This document shows positions 41,832-50,815 of a stretch of DNA of 64,000 bases, piece after piece (the first letter of the stretch is position 1; every line of letters begins with the position of its first letter). Source of the stretch: Streptomyces caelestis (GTDB lineage Bacteria > Actinomycetota > Actinomycetes > Streptomycetales > Streptomycetaceae); the NCBI RefSeq assembly GCF_014205255.1, contig NZ_JACHNE010000001.1:1922001-1986000 (forward strand), in the 5' to 3' direction. Both the position numbers and the translations under genes were made by a program. The notes beneath the pieces are model-generated. The model saw only the letters and a list, made by a program, of their open reading frames with translations, was not told where the DNA came from and ran no database searches.

Positions 41832-43999
41832 GGGCCCGCCCCCACCAGCGGCTCGGTGTTCCGCTGCTCGGGGACATCGATGCGGGAGGCGACGTACGGG
41901 GCCTCGGTCGTTGGCAGGGGCTCGGTGGCGCGCACTGCGCGGAAGCACACCACCGCGCAGTTGACCAGGACGATGAGGACCAGCAGCAGGAAGATCGCCA
42001 TGATCACGCCGTCGACGGTGTTGTTGAGGACGATGGTGTGCATGTCGTCCATGTTCGTGGCGCCCGGCAGCAGCTCGCCGGCGTCGATGGCGTCCGCGTA
42101 GACGTCCCGCTGGGCGAAGAAGCCGATCTTCGGGTCGTCCGAGAAGATCTTCTGCCAGCCGGCGGTGAAGGTGACGGCCACGTCCCAGGCCAGTGGGATG
42201 CCGGTCACCCATGCCCAGCGCAGTTTGCCCGCCTTGATCAGCATGGTCGTGGTGACGGCCAGGGCGACCGCGGCCAGCAGCTGGTTGGCGATGCCGAACA
42301 GCGGGAAGAGCTGCTTGATGCCGCCGAGCGGGTCGGTGACACCGGCGTACAGGAAGTAACCCCAGGCGCCGACGACCAGGGCGCTGGTGATCCAGATGCC
42401 CGGCTTCCAGGTGACCCGGCCGATCGGCTTCCAGACGTTGCCCAGCATGTCCTGGAGCATGAAGCGGCCCACGCGGGTGCCCGCGTCCACCGTGGTCAGG
42501 ATGAACAGGGCTTCGAACATGATGGCGAAGTGGTACCAGAAGGCCTTCATCCCGGCACCGCCGAACACCCCGGCGAAGATCTCCGACATACCGACGGCCA
42601 GGGTGGGCGCGCCACCGGAGCGGCCGACCAGGCTGTGCTCCTCGACGGCCTTGGCCGCCGCGGCGAGCTGGTCCGGGGTGATGCTGAAGCCGAGGCTCTT
42701 CACCGCTTCCGACGCCGTCTCCACCGTCGGGCCGAGCAGTGCGGCCGGGGAGTTCATCGCGTAGAACAGGCCCGGTTCCAGGACGCAGGCGGCGATCAGC
42801 GCCATGACGGCGACGAAGGACTCGGTGAGCATGGAGCCGTACCCGATCACCCGGACCTGGGACTCCTTCTGGATCAGCTTCGGCGTGGTGCCGGAGGAGA
42901 CCAGGGCGTGGAAGCCGGACAGGGCGCCGCAGGCGATGGTGATGAACAGGAACGGGAAGAGCCCCCCGGCGAACACCGGTCCGGCGCCGGTCGAGGCGAA
43001 CTCCGTCACCGGCTCGGCCTTGAGGGTCGGGGCGGCGATCACCACGCCGACGGCCATCAGGGCGATGGTGCCCACCTTCATGAAGGTCGACAGGTAGTCA
43101 CGGGGAGCCAGCAGCATCCACACCGGGAGCACGGAGGCGACGAAGCCGTAGCCGATCAGGCAGAAGACCAGGGTCTCGGGGCTCCAGACGAAGTACCCCG
43201 CCATCGACGAGTCCTGGATCCAGCCGCCGCCGAGGATGGCGAGCAGCAGCAGGACCACGCCGATGACACTGGTCTCCACGACCCGGCCCGGCCGCAGGTA
43301 GCGCAGGTAGAAGCCCATGAAGAGGGCGATGGGGATGGTCATGGTGACCGAGAAGGTGCCCCAGGCCGACTCGGCCAGCGCGTTGACGACGACCATGGCC
43401 AGCACCGCGAGCAGGATGATCATGATCGCGAAGACACCGATCAGTGCCGCCGCACCGCCCACCCTGCCGATCTCGTCCCGGGCCATCTGGCCGAGGCTCT
43501 TGCCGTCCCGTCGCATGGAGAGGAAGAGGACGATCATGTCCTGGACCGCGCCGGCGAAGATCACGCCGACGACGATCCAGATCGTGCCCGGCAGATAGCC
43601 CATCTGCGCGGCCAGCACCGGACCCACCAGCGGACCGGCGCCGGCGATGGCCGCGAAGTGGTGACCGAACAGCACCCGGCGGTCGGTCGGGTGGTAGTCG
43701 ACACCGTCCTCCAGCCGCTCGGCCGGGGTGGCGCGGGTGTCGTCGACCTCCAGAACCCGGCGGGCGATGAACCGCGAGTAGAAGCGGTAGGCGATGGCGT
43801 ACGAGCCGAGGGCCGCCATCACCAGCCACACGGCGGAGATCTCCTCGTCGCGGGAGAGCGCGAGGACACCCCAGCCGACCGCGCCGACGAGGGCGACGGC
43901 GGTCCATACGAGGATCGACCTGGGGGTCATGCGGGACCGCCGGGGCGGTGGTCCCGCGGGCGCCGGCAGAGCAGATCCGGGCATGGCTGACGTAGACAT
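41828..43999 (-). CDS. cstA: CstA-family pyruvate/peptide transporter
   Basis: The protein has 723 residues with roughly 16-18 helices. CstA landmarks are GHHFAAIAGAGPLVGPVLAAQMGYLPG, GAVQDMIVLFLSMRRDGKSLGQ, SGFHALVSSGTTPKLI, the GAGMKAFWYHFAIMFEALFILTTVDAGTR region and LFPLFGIANQLLAA. Members import pyruvate (and possibly peptides) under carbon limitation. The ATG at 43999 has GGTGAGGAG at good spacing. It is coupled to the YbdD-like gene downstream. Confidence 0.95.
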   Translation of the reverse strand: MSTSAMPGSALPAPAGPPPRRSRMTPRSILVWTAVALVGAVGWGVLALSRDEEISAVWLVMAALGSYAIAYRFYSRFIARRVLEVDDTRATPAERLEDGVDYHPTDRRVLFGHHFAAIAGAGPLVGPVLAAQMGYLPGTIWIVVGVIFAGAVQDMIVLFLSMRRDGKSLGQMARDEIGRVGGAAALIGVFAIMIILLAVLAMVVVNALAESAWGTFSVTMTIPIALFMGFYLRYLRPGRVVETSVIGVVLLLLAILGGGWIQDSSMAGYFVWSPETLVFCLIGYGFVASVLPVWMLLAPRDYLSTFMKVGTIALMAVGVVIAAPTLKAEPVTEFASTGAGPVFAGGLFPFLFITIACGALSGFHALVSSGTTPKLIQKESQVRVIGYGSMLTESFVAVMALIAACVLEPGLFYAMNSPAALLGPTVETASEAVKSLGFSITPDQLAAAAKAVEEHSLVGRSGGAPTLAVGMSEIFAGVFGGAGMKAFWYHFAIMFEALFILTTVDAGTRVGRFMLQDMLGNVWKPIGRVTWKPGIWITSALVVGAWGYFLYAGVTDPLGGIKQLFPLFGIANQLLAAVALAVTTTMLIKAGKLRWAWVTGIPLAWDVAVTFTAGWQKIFSDDPKIGFFAQRDVYADAIDAGELLPGATNMDDMHTIVLNNTVDGVIMAIFLLLVLIVLVNCAVVCFRAVRATEPLPTTEAPYVASRIDVPEQRNTEPLVGAGP

Positions 44000-44061
44000 G
44001 GCGACTCCTCACCTGGAGCGGTGTGTCGGGTGGTGCTGCGAAGGGGTTGCGGAGGGCGCGA

Positions 44062-44286
44062 TCAGGGACCGTGACGGTCGTCGTGCCGTGTCAGCGCGTA
44101 CGCCGCGAGCAGGCAGAGGCCGCACCCCGGTATCCAGGCGAGCTGGTACCAGTAGAAGAACGGCGTTCCCCCCAGCCCCGGGCTCGCACCGGCGTACCAG
44201 GGGACCCACAGCAGTCCCGCGGCGGGAGCGAGCAACAGGAGGGCGACGGCCACGCGTCGCAGCCGTGGATGGCCGGTCCGTGCCAT
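44062..44286 (-). CDS. DUF3311 small membrane protein
   Basis: The protein has 74 residues with two helices. The conserved pattern WVPWYAGASPGLGGTPFFYWYQLAWIP marks DUF3311, whose genes normally precede an SSS-family symporter in the same operon. Here the symporter lies immediately next door but divergently (44465 rightward), and this gene instead runs toward cstA. It may still serve that symporter. The ATG is at 44286 with GGAGAGGAGC upstream. Confidence 0.85.
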   Translation of the reverse strand: MARTGHPRLRRVAVALLLLAPAAGLLWVPWYAGASPGLGGTPFFYWYQLAWIPGCGLCLLAAYALTRHDDRHGP

Positions 44287-44464
44287 GGCCTGTGCTCCTC
44301 TCCCGTTCGCTGTCGGTCTGTGCAAGAGTTGCGCTTCCGCCGAGAACGGTTGACAGCGGATGTCCAGAAGATTTCCCACCGGTTTTCTTTCCTCTCCTGT
44401 CCTCCGAACCGGCCGCTCGCGCAACCAGCAGGCGAGGGTCCAGGCACACCAAGGACGGTGACCC

Positions 44465-46027
44465 ATGGCGGATGGCGCCATGACCACGACGTTCCTCGCC
44501 GTGATCGGCGGAGCGTCGCTGCTCGCTGTCACCGCGCGCCGTCTGCGCCCCGTCGACCGGCTGCCGTCCCTGGAGGGCTGGGCGCTCGCCGACCGCAGCC
44601 TCGGACCGGGGTGGACCTGGCTGCTGCTGGGCGGCACGATCTTCACCGCGTACACGTTCACCGCCGTCCCCGGACTGGCGTACGGCAACGGCGCGCCCGC
44701 GTTCTTCGCGGTGCCGTACACGGTGATCGTCTGTCCGCTCGCCTTCGTCCTGCTGACCCGCCTGTGGTCGGTGGCCCGCCGCCACGGGTACGTCACGGCC
44801 GCCGACTTCGTGCGCGGGCGCTACGGTTCACCGCCGCTGGCGCTCGTGGTGGCGCTGACCGGGATCCTCGCGACGATGCCGTACCTGGCGCTGCAACTGC
44901 TCGGCATACGGGCCGTGCTCACGGCCGGGGGCCTCTATCCCCGGGGAGCGGCCGGCGACCTGGTGATGGTGGCGCTGTTCGCGGGGCTGGCCGTGGCCAC
45001 GTACCGGCACGGGCTGCGCGCGCCGACGGTGATCTCGGCGCTCAAGGCGGTGGCCGTGTTCGTCTCGCTCACGGCCGTGTGCTGGCTGGTCCTGGAACGG
45101 CTCGGCGGGCCGGGCGCGGTGTTCGAGAAGGCGGCGCGGCGGCTGGCCGGGACGGACACGGCCGGCTCCGCCCTGCTGCTCACCCCCGAGCAGCAGCCCG
45201 CCTACGCCACCCTCGCGCTGGGCTCGGCGCTCGCGCTGCTGATGTACCCGCACGTGCTCACCGCCGGATTCGCCGCCGACAGTCCGCGCACCGTACGCAG
45301 GGCCGCCGTGGCGCTGCCGGCCTGGACGGCACTGCTCGCGCTCTTCGGTTTCCTCGGCATCGCGGCGCTCGCCACGGGGGTGCGGGCGCCCGAGGGCGGG
45401 GCCGAGGCCGCCGTGCCGATGCTGGTCGACCGGCTGATGCCGGGGCCGCTGGCCGGACTGGTGTTCGGCGCGATCACCGTGGGCGCGCTGGTCCCGGCCG
45501 CCGTGATGTCCATCGCGGCCGCCACGAGCTTCGTCCGCAACGTGTACGTCGAGTACGTCCATCCGACGGCCACGCCGAAGCGGCAGGTGCGCATCGCCAA
45601 GGCGGTGTCGCTCACCGCGAAGGTGGGGGCCGTGGCGTTCGTGTTCGGGCTGCGCGATCAGGACGCCATCAACCTCCAGTTGCTCGGCGGCGTGTGGATC
45701 CTCCAGACCTTCCCGGCGGTCGCCGTCGGGCTGTTCACCGGGTGGCTGCATCCGCGGGCGCTGCTCACCGGGTGGGCCGTGGGCATGGCGTCGGGGACGT
45801 ACCTGGTGGTGCGCGAGGGTTTCTCCTCGATCGTGCCGCTCGGTACCGGTGCCGGGCCGCTGGAGATCTACGCCGGGCTCGCCGCCCTGCTGCTCAATCT
45901 GACCGTCGCGGTGGCCGGTACCGCGGCGCTGACCCGCCTCGGCGTCCCGCGCGGCGCCGACGCGACAGACCTGCCGTCCCGCCTGACCGTCAGGCGGCGC
46001 CCGGAGACGGGAGCGAACACTCCGTGA
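44465..46027 (+). CDS. Sodium:solute symporter (SSS), monocarboxylate-permease-like
   Basis: The protein has 520 residues with about 13 helices. Family features are EGWALADRSLGPGWTWLLLGGTIFTAYTF, GYVTAADFVRGRYGS, MYPHVLTAGFAADSPRTVRRAA and AAATSFVRNVYVEYVHP. With a DUF3311 partner beside it, it resembles monocarboxylate uptake permeases. The ATG is at 44465. The stop overlaps the GTG of an ECF sigma gene (GTGA), an uncommon coupling that suggests transport and transcription control are linked. Confidence 0.9.
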   Translation: MADGAMTTTFLAVIGGASLLAVTARRLRPVDRLPSLEGWALADRSLGPGWTWLLLGGTIFTAYTFTAVPGLAYGNGAPAFFAVPYTVIVCPLAFVLLTRLWSVARRHGYVTAADFVRGRYGSPPLALVVALTGILATMPYLALQLLGIRAVLTAGGLYPRGAAGDLVMVALFAGLAVATYRHGLRAPTVISALKAVAVFVSLTAVCWLVLERLGGPGAVFEKAARRLAGTDTAGSALLLTPEQQPAYATLALGSALALLMYPHVLTAGFAADSPRTVRRAAVALPAWTALLALFGFLGIAALATGVRAPEGGAEAAVPMLVDRLMPGPLAGLVFGAITVGALVPAAVMSIAAATSFVRNVYVEYVHPTATPKRQVRIAKAVSLTAKVGAVAFVFGLRDQDAINLQLLGGVWILQTFPAVAVGLFTGWLHPRALLTGWAVGMASGTYLVVREGFSSIVPLGTGAGPLEIYAGLAALLLNLTVAVAGTAALTRLGVPRGADATDLPSRLTVRRRPETGANTP

Positions 46028-46611
46028 GACGCAGACAGAACACCCCGGTCACCCTGCCACCGGTCCCCGCACCGGCCGCCCCCGCCGAGCCGCTCGCCCC
46101 CGCGGTGAGCGATCCGGACGACGTGGAGCGGGAGACCGGCGTCGCCCGTCTCTTCGAGGTGCACTACTCCTCGATGCTGCGCCTCGCCGTCCTGCTCGGC
46201 GCGGACGACCCGGAGAACGTGGTGGCCGAGGCGTACTACCAGATCTACCGCAAGTGGCGGCGCCTGCGGGACGCGGCCGCGGCGGAGGCGTATCTGCGCT
46301 CGACCGTCTGCAATCTGACCCGGATGCGGATACGGCACCTCCAGGTCGCCCGCCGGCACGAGGACAACCCGCCGGACGAGGCGGTCGCCTCCGCGGAGCA
46401 CGCGGCGCTGCTGCGCGACGACCAGCGCGTGCTCATCGACGCCCTCCAGCAGTTGCCGCCCCGGCAGCGCGAGGCACTGGTGCTGCGGCACTGGCTCGGT
46501 TTGAAGGAGAGCGAGATAGCCGCCGCGATGGGCATCTCCGGCGGCTCCGTCAAGACGCACACGGCACGCGGCATCGCCGCCCTGACCCAGGCGATGGAGG
46601 CCCGGCGATGA
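46024..46611 (+). CDS. ECF-type RNA polymerase sigma factor
   Basis: The protein has 195 residues. Sigma region 2 lies at about 38-105 (ARLFEVHYSSMLRLAVLLGAD, AEAYYQIYRKWRRL, YLRSTVCNL). Region 4 lies at about 138-190, with LPPRQREALVLRHWLGLKESEIAAAMGISGGSVKTHTARGI. The spacer is short, as in ECF sigmas. The GTG start overlaps the symporter stop, and its own stop overlaps the ATG of the next gene, a chain of translational coupling. The next gene encodes a membrane protein that may be its regulator. Confidence 0.9.
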   Translation: MRRRQNTPVTLPPVPAPAAPAEPLAPAVSDPDDVERETGVARLFEVHYSSMLRLAVLLGADDPENVVAEAYYQIYRKWRRLRDAAAAEAYLRSTVCNLTRMRIRHLQVARRHEDNPPDEAVASAEHAALLRDDQRVLIDALQQLPPRQREALVLRHWLGLKESEIAAAMGISGGSVKTHTARGIAALTQAMEARR

Positions 46612-46925
46612 CGCATCACGATGCGACTCCGTCGCGTGGCACCAGCCCCGACCGGACCGAACGTGAGCTGCGCGAGGCGCTCGAGGCCCTGGCAGGCGGG
46701 GTGCTTCCCGACCCGGACGCGTACCGCGCGGCACGGGGCGAGTGGCTGCGGCGCGAACGCCGGCGGCGGCTCGTGCTCGCCGTGCTGGTCGCGGTCGTCT
46801 TCGCCCTGGCGACCCTGATCGGCCTGTGGGTGCTCAACCAGGCGCCGTCGGACCCCGGTGTCATCTTCAACGGCACAGGCTCCCCGGCCGCCTCGGGCCT
46901 GTCACTCCCGCGGCCCCTGCCCTGA
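46608..46925 (+). CDS. Single-pass membrane protein, candidate sigma regulator
   Basis: The protein has 105 residues. The cytoplasmic N-terminus is helical and charged (ERELREALEALAGGVLPDPDAYRAARGEWLRRERRRR), followed by one membrane helix (LVLAVLVAVVFALATLIGLWVL) and a short outside tail. There is no zinc anti-sigma HxxxCxxC motif, so it is not a classical ZAS protein, but position and topology fit a membrane partner of the sigma factor. The ATG at 46608 overlaps the sigma stop (ATGA). Confidence 0.8.
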   Translation: MTHHDATPSRGTSPDRTERELREALEALAGGVLPDPDAYRAARGEWLRRERRRRLVLAVLVAVVFALATLIGLWVLNQAPSDPGVIFNGTGSPAASGLSLPRPLP

Positions 46926-46961
46926 TTGCCGTGCCGACTTGCCGGGCACCCGCACTCCGTG

Positions 46962-48752
46962 TACCCGAGCATCGAGGACTACGCGCTCATCGGCGACGAA
47001 CAGACCGCTGCCCTGGTCGGCACGGACGGATCCGTCGACTGGCTCTGCCTGCCCCGCTTCGACTCGGCCGCCTGCTTCGCCAGGCTGCTCGGCGACGAGG
47101 ACAACGGCTACTGGCGCATCGCCCCCGTGGGGGCGGACCGGTGCGCCCGGCGCGCCTACCGCCGTGACACCCTCGTCCTGGACACCGAGTGGGAGACCGA
47201 GCAGGGAGCGGTCCGGGTCACCGACCTGATGCCCCAGCGCGACCGCGCCCCCGACCTCGTACGCGTCGTCGAGGGCCTGGACGGCGAGGTGACGCTCCAC
47301 AGCGTCCTCAAGCTGCGCTTCGACTACGGCTCGATCGTGCCCTGGGTACGCCGGGTCGACGGCCACCGCGTCGCCGTCGCCGGCCCCGACTCGACCTGGC
47401 TGCGCAGCGAACCGGAGGTGCGCAGCTGGGGCGAGGACTTCGGAACGCACGCGGAGTTCACGGTCAGGAAGGGCGAGAAGGTCGCGTTCGTCCTCACCTG
47501 GCACCCCTCCCACGAGGAGCGTCCGCCGCTCGTCGACCCGTACGAGTCGCTGCGCCACAGCGTCGAGGACTGGCGGGCCTGGGCGTCGCGCTGCCGCTAC
47601 GACGGACCGTACCGTGACGCCGTCGTCCGCTCCCTGATCACCCTCAAGGCGCTCACCTACGCCCCGACCGGCGGCATCGTCGCCGCCGCCACCACCTCAC
47701 TGCCCGAGGAGCTGGGCGGGGTGCGCAACTGGGACTACCGGTACTGCTGGCTGCGCGACTCCACCCTCACCCTGGGCGCGCTGCTGTCGGCGGGCTACCA
47801 GGAGGAGGCCGAGGCGTGGCGGAACTGGCTGCTGCGCGCGGTCGCGGGCGACCCGGCGGACCTCCAGATCATGTACGGCCTGGCGGGCGAGCGACGGCTG
47901 CCCGAGTTCGAGCTGCCGTGGCTGTCCGGCTTCGCGAGGTCCGCCCCCGTACGCATCGGGAACGACGCCGTGAAACAGCTTCAGCTGGACGTCTACGGCG
48001 AGGTGATGGACTCCCTGTCGCTGGCCCGCATCTCCGGCCTGTCCGCCCAGCCGGACGTGTGGGCGCTGCAGACGGCTCTGATGGACTTCCTGCGGGACAA
48101 CTGGCGGCAGCCGGACGAGGGGCTGTGGGAGGTGCGCGGCGGCCGGCGCCAGTTCGTGCACTCGAAGGTGATGGTGTGGGTCGCCGCCGACCGTGCCGTA
48201 CGCACCCTGGAACGCCATCCGGAGCTGGACGGCGACCTGGACGGCTGGCGCGCGCTGCGCGACGAGGTGCACCGCGAGGTGTGCGAGAAGGGCTACGACC
48301 CCGAACGCAACACCTTCACGCAGTCCTACGGCTCACGCGAACTGGACGCCGCGCTGCTGCTCATCCCGCGCGTCGGTTTCCTGCCGCCGGACGATCCACG
48401 GGTGCTCGGCACCATCGACGCGGTCCGCAAGGAGCTGGACCACGGCGGCTTCCTGCGCCGCTACAGCACCACCGACTCGGACCAGGCGGAGATCGACGGA
48501 CTGCCCGGCTCCGAGGGCACCTTCCTGGTGTGCTCGTTCTGGCTCGCGGACGCCCTGCACATGACGGGCCGTACGCAGGAGGCCCGGGAGCTGTTCGAGC
48601 GGCTGGTGGGACTCGTCAACGACGTCGGCCTGCTGTCCGAGGAGTTCGATCCGGTGACCGGCCGGCAGCTCGGCAACTTCCCGCAGGCGTTCAGCCACAT
48701 CGGCCTGGTGAACACCGCCCTCGCCCTGTTCGGGGAGGACGGGGCAGGATAG
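46962..48752 (+). CDS. Glycoside hydrolase family 15 protein
   Basis: About 596 residues. It has an N-terminal beta-sandwich domain (IEDYALIGDEQTAALVGTDGSVDWLCLPRFDS) and a C-terminal (alpha/alpha)6 barrel (about 240-590) with GGVRNWDYRYCWLRDSTLTLGAL, GLWEVRGGRRQFVHSKVMVWVA and NTFTQSYGSRELDAALLLIP. Members are glucoamylase-, trehalase- or dextranase-like; the substrate is not decidable here. There is no signal peptide, so it is cytoplasmic. The start could be this GTG or a TTG at 46926 next to the preceding stop. Confidence 0.92.
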   Translation, partial: YPSIEDYALIGDEQTAALVGTDGSVDWLCLPRFDSAACFARLLGDEDNGYWRIAPVGADRCARRAYRRDTLVLDTEWETEQGAVRVTDLMPQRDRAPDLVRVVEGLDGEVTLHSVLKLRFDYGSIVPWVRRVDGHRVAVAGPDSTWLRSEPEVRSWGEDFGTHAEFTVRKGEKVAFVLTWHPSHEERPPLVDPYESLRHSVEDWRAWASRCRYDGPYRDAVVRSLITLKALTYAPTGGIVAAATTSLPEELGGVRNWDYRYCWLRDSTLTLGALLSAGYQEEAEAWRNWLLRAVAGDPADLQIMYGLAGERRLPEFELPWLSGFARSAPVRIGNDAVKQLQLDVYGEVMDSLSLARISGLSAQPDVWALQTALMDFLRDNWRQPDEGLWEVRGGRRQFVHSKVMVWVAADRAVRTLERHPELDGDLDGWRALRDEVHREVCEKGYDPERNTFTQSYGSRELDAALLLIPRVGFLPPDDPRVLGTIDAVRKELDHGGFLRRYSTTDSDQAEIDGLPGSEGTFLVCSFWLADALHMTGRTQEARELFERLVGLVNDVGLLSEEFDPVTGRQLGNFPQAFSHIGLVNTALALFGEDGAG

Positions 48753-48757
48753 GGACC

Positions 48758-49513
48758 ATGGATCTTGGACTGAAGGACCGGGTGTACGTCGTCACCGGGG
48801 CCACGCGGGGCCTCGGCAACGCCTCCGCGCGTGAGCTCGTCGCGGACGGGGCGAAAGTGGTCGTGTCGGGGCGGGACGAGAAGAGTGTCGCCGAGGCGGC
48901 GGCCGCGCTGGGCCCGAACGCGGTCGGGGTGGCCGTCGACAACGCCGACCCCGACGCGCCGGCCGTGCTGATCAGGGCCGCGCGGGAGCACTTCGGCCGC
49001 TTCAACGGTGTCCTCGTCAGCGTGGGCGGGCCGCCGGCCGGGTTCGTCGCCGACAACACCGACGAGCACTGGCAGGCGGCGTTCGAGTCGGTGTTCCTCG
49101 GTGCGGTGCGGCTGGCGCGCGCCGCGTCGGCCGAGTTGGAGGCCGGGGGTGTCATCGGGTTCGTGCTGTCCGGCTCGGTGTACGAGCCGATTCCCGGGCT
49201 GACGATCTCGAACGGGCTGCGGCCGGGGCTGGCCGGGTTCGCCAAGTCGCTGTCCGACGAACTGGGGCCGCGGGGGATTCGGGTGGTCGGGGTGCTGCCC
49301 GGACGCATCGACACGGATCGCGTGCGCGAGCTGGACGGGTTGTCGGCGGATCCCGAGGCGACCAGGGCGGCGTCGGAGTCGCGTATTCCGCTGCGGCGGT
49401 ACGGGGCGCCCGAGGAGTTCGGCCGGGTGGCGGCGTTCTTGCTGTCTCCGGCGGCTTCTTACCTGACCGGGGTCATGGTGCCGGTGGACGGCGGCGCGCG
49501 CCACGGGTTCTGA
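48758..49513 (+). CDS. SDR-fold protein lacking the canonical Tyr-x3-Lys
   Basis: The protein has 251 residues. The Rossmann start (VYVVTGATRGLGNASA) and the SDR end (YLTGVMVPVDGGARHGF) are clear. The usual catalytic YxxxK is replaced around ISNGLRPGLAGFAKSL; the aligned position has Asn/Gly/Leu instead of Tyr, although SGSVYEPIPG upstream keeps a Ser and a Tyr. It may use another residue or act without redox chemistry. It follows GH15 by five bases with AGGGACC before its ATG. Confidence 0.9.
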   Translation: MDLGLKDRVYVVTGATRGLGNASARELVADGAKVVVSGRDEKSVAEAAAALGPNAVGVAVDNADPDAPAVLIRAAREHFGRFNGVLVSVGGPPAGFVADNTDEHWQAAFESVFLGAVRLARAASAELEAGGVIGFVLSGSVYEPIPGLTISNGLRPGLAGFAKSLSDELGPRGIRVVGVLPGRIDTDRVRELDGLSADPEATRAASESRIPLRRYGAPEEFGRVAAFLLSPAASYLTGVMVPVDGGARHGF

Positions 49514-49535
49514 GCGCCGTTTTCGTCCAGGGCAG

Positions 49536-50123
49536 TCAGCTCACCCTCTCGGCACGGTGTTTGACCCCCCGCAGCCGTACCTCCGCCGGCAGTGACGCGA
49601 GGCCCGCCGATGTTCTGGCGTGGGTCAGGGCGCCGGTCGTCAGGTCGTGCAGGGCCGTGCCCGGGTCCACGTGCGGTTCCAGTGCGAGCCGTACGCGGGC
49701 CTCGGGGGCGCTGCGGCGGCCCGTCAGGTGGGCGTGGGCCCGGCCGACGCCGTCGACCTGGGCCGCCTCCTGGGTGAGCGCGTTCTCCAGGGCCCGGCCG
49801 CGCAGCAGGGCGCCCTCGCCGTCGCCGGTGTCCACGAGGACCTCGGCGAGGCGGCGTCGGCGGAGTACCGCGACCAGCCACCACAGGGCGAGCAGCAGGA
49901 GAACGGCGAGTACGGCGATGACGGTCGGCCACCACCAGCCGTCGTCCCGCCAGCGGGTGCGTTCGGCGTTGCTCAGCAGCACGTCGCGGCGGCTGTCGTG
50001 GATCCACCACGAGGGTGCCGGAGCGCCGAGGCCGACGGCCAGTACGGAGCCGCCCAGCACCAGCAGGACGAGGCCCACCAGCCCGAGGAACACGCGGTTG
50101 ACGACCCTGAGCATCACTGTCAC
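49536..50123 (-). CDS. amaP: AmaP-like Asp23 membrane-anchoring protein
   Basis: The protein has 195 residues. Two membrane helices (RVFLGLVGLVLLVLGGSVLAVGLG and VIAVLAVLLLLALWWLVAVL) are joined by an outside loop, followed by a cytoplasmic domain (about 95-195) with an Asp23-like rhythm (VDGVGRAHAHL, VRLALEPHVD, ALTHARTSA, AEVRLRGV). AmaP anchors Asp23 at the membrane in firmicutes. The GTG start overlaps the stop of the DUF6286 gene. It is the last gene of a five-gene leftward module. Confidence 0.87.
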   Translation of the reverse strand: MTVMLRVVNRVFLGLVGLVLLVLGGSVLAVGLGAPAPSWWIHDSRRDVLLSNAERTRWRDDGWWWPTVIAVLAVLLLLALWWLVAVLRRRRLAEVLVDTGDGEGALLRGRALENALTQEAAQVDGVGRAHAHLTGRRSAPEARVRLALEPHVDPGTALHDLTTGALTHARTSAGLASLPAEVRLRGVKHRAERVS

Positions 50124-50815
50124 TCCTTCCGGCCGGGCCGCCGGACGTGCACCGACAGCGCGGGCGTCCGGGAGAGTCCCAGTCCGCGGACCGCGTCGGT
50201 GAGCACGGCGTCCAGGTCGGTTCGCACCTCGTCCAGTTCACGGAAGTGCGACACGGCGCGGACGTCCGCCCGCCTCCGGCGCACCCGCACCCGCGCCGAC
50301 TGCACTCCGGCCACCTCCATGGCCCGGTCGCGCAATGCCGTCGCGGCGGCTTTCCGGTCAAGTCCGGCGCGTACGTCGGCGTGCGTACGCCACATCGGGA
50401 GCACGTGCCGCAGGCCCGGCGTGGTGGCCAGGATCAGCAGCCAGAGCCCGAGGGCGGCGGCGACACCGGCCCCGACGAGCACCCAGATGTCGTCGAGGGG
50501 CCGGTCGGCGAGCTGCCGGGCCAGCTCCCGGCGCCAGCCCATGACGGGCCGGTCGGCGCGCACGGAGGCGATGTCGTAGAGGAACAGTCCGGCGAGTCCC
50601 AGGAGCAGCAGGGCGACGATGCCCGCCGGGACGCGGCGCGCCGACCAGAAGCGGGCTTCACGGCCGCCCTCGCCATCGGGGACGGGCGGCGTTCCGTCCT
50701 CGGCCGCCGGCGCGGACCGGTCGGGTCCGGTGCCGGTCTCGGACGTGTCGAGGACCGGCAGGCGCTGTGTGATGCCCTCGGGCTCGGACGGTTCGGTGCC
50801 CCGGGGTTCGCTCAT
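50120..50815 (-). CDS. DUF6286-type membrane protein of the Asp23 module
   Basis: The protein has 231 residues. A long acidic Pro-rich N-terminus (1-58) is followed by helices PAGIVALLLLGLAGLFLYDIASV and IWVLVGAGVAAALGLWLLILA, then a C-terminal domain (about 145-231; ALRDRAMEVAGVQSARVRVRRRRADV, DLDAVLTDAVRGLGL, ALSVHVRRPG) with the same pattern as AmaP and Asp23 proteins. It overlaps both neighbours by four bases, so the module is tightly coupled. It is probably a second membrane anchor in the complex. Confidence 0.85.
   Translation of the reverse strand: MSEPRGTEPSEPEGITQRLPVLDTSETGTGPDRSAPAAEDGTPPVPDGEGGREARFWSARRVPAGIVALLLLGLAGLFLYDIASVRADRPVMGWRRELARQLADRPLDDIWVLVGAGVAAALGLWLLILATTPGLRHVLPMWRTHADVRAGLDRKAAATALRDRAMEVAGVQSARVRVRRRRADVRAVSHFRELDEVRTDLDAVLTDAVRGLGLSRTPALSVHVRRPGRKE

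Noticed and set aside
44023..46611. Frame extending the ECF sigma far upstream through the permease
   Set aside because: The upstream part is an off-frame of the SSS permease; the sigma begins at the GTG overlapping the permease stop.
46608..46925. Classical zinc anti-sigma factor downstream of the ECF sigma
   Set aside because: No HxxxCxxC motif and no cysteine in the cytoplasmic part; only the topology fits, so it is reported as a membrane protein of unknown role.
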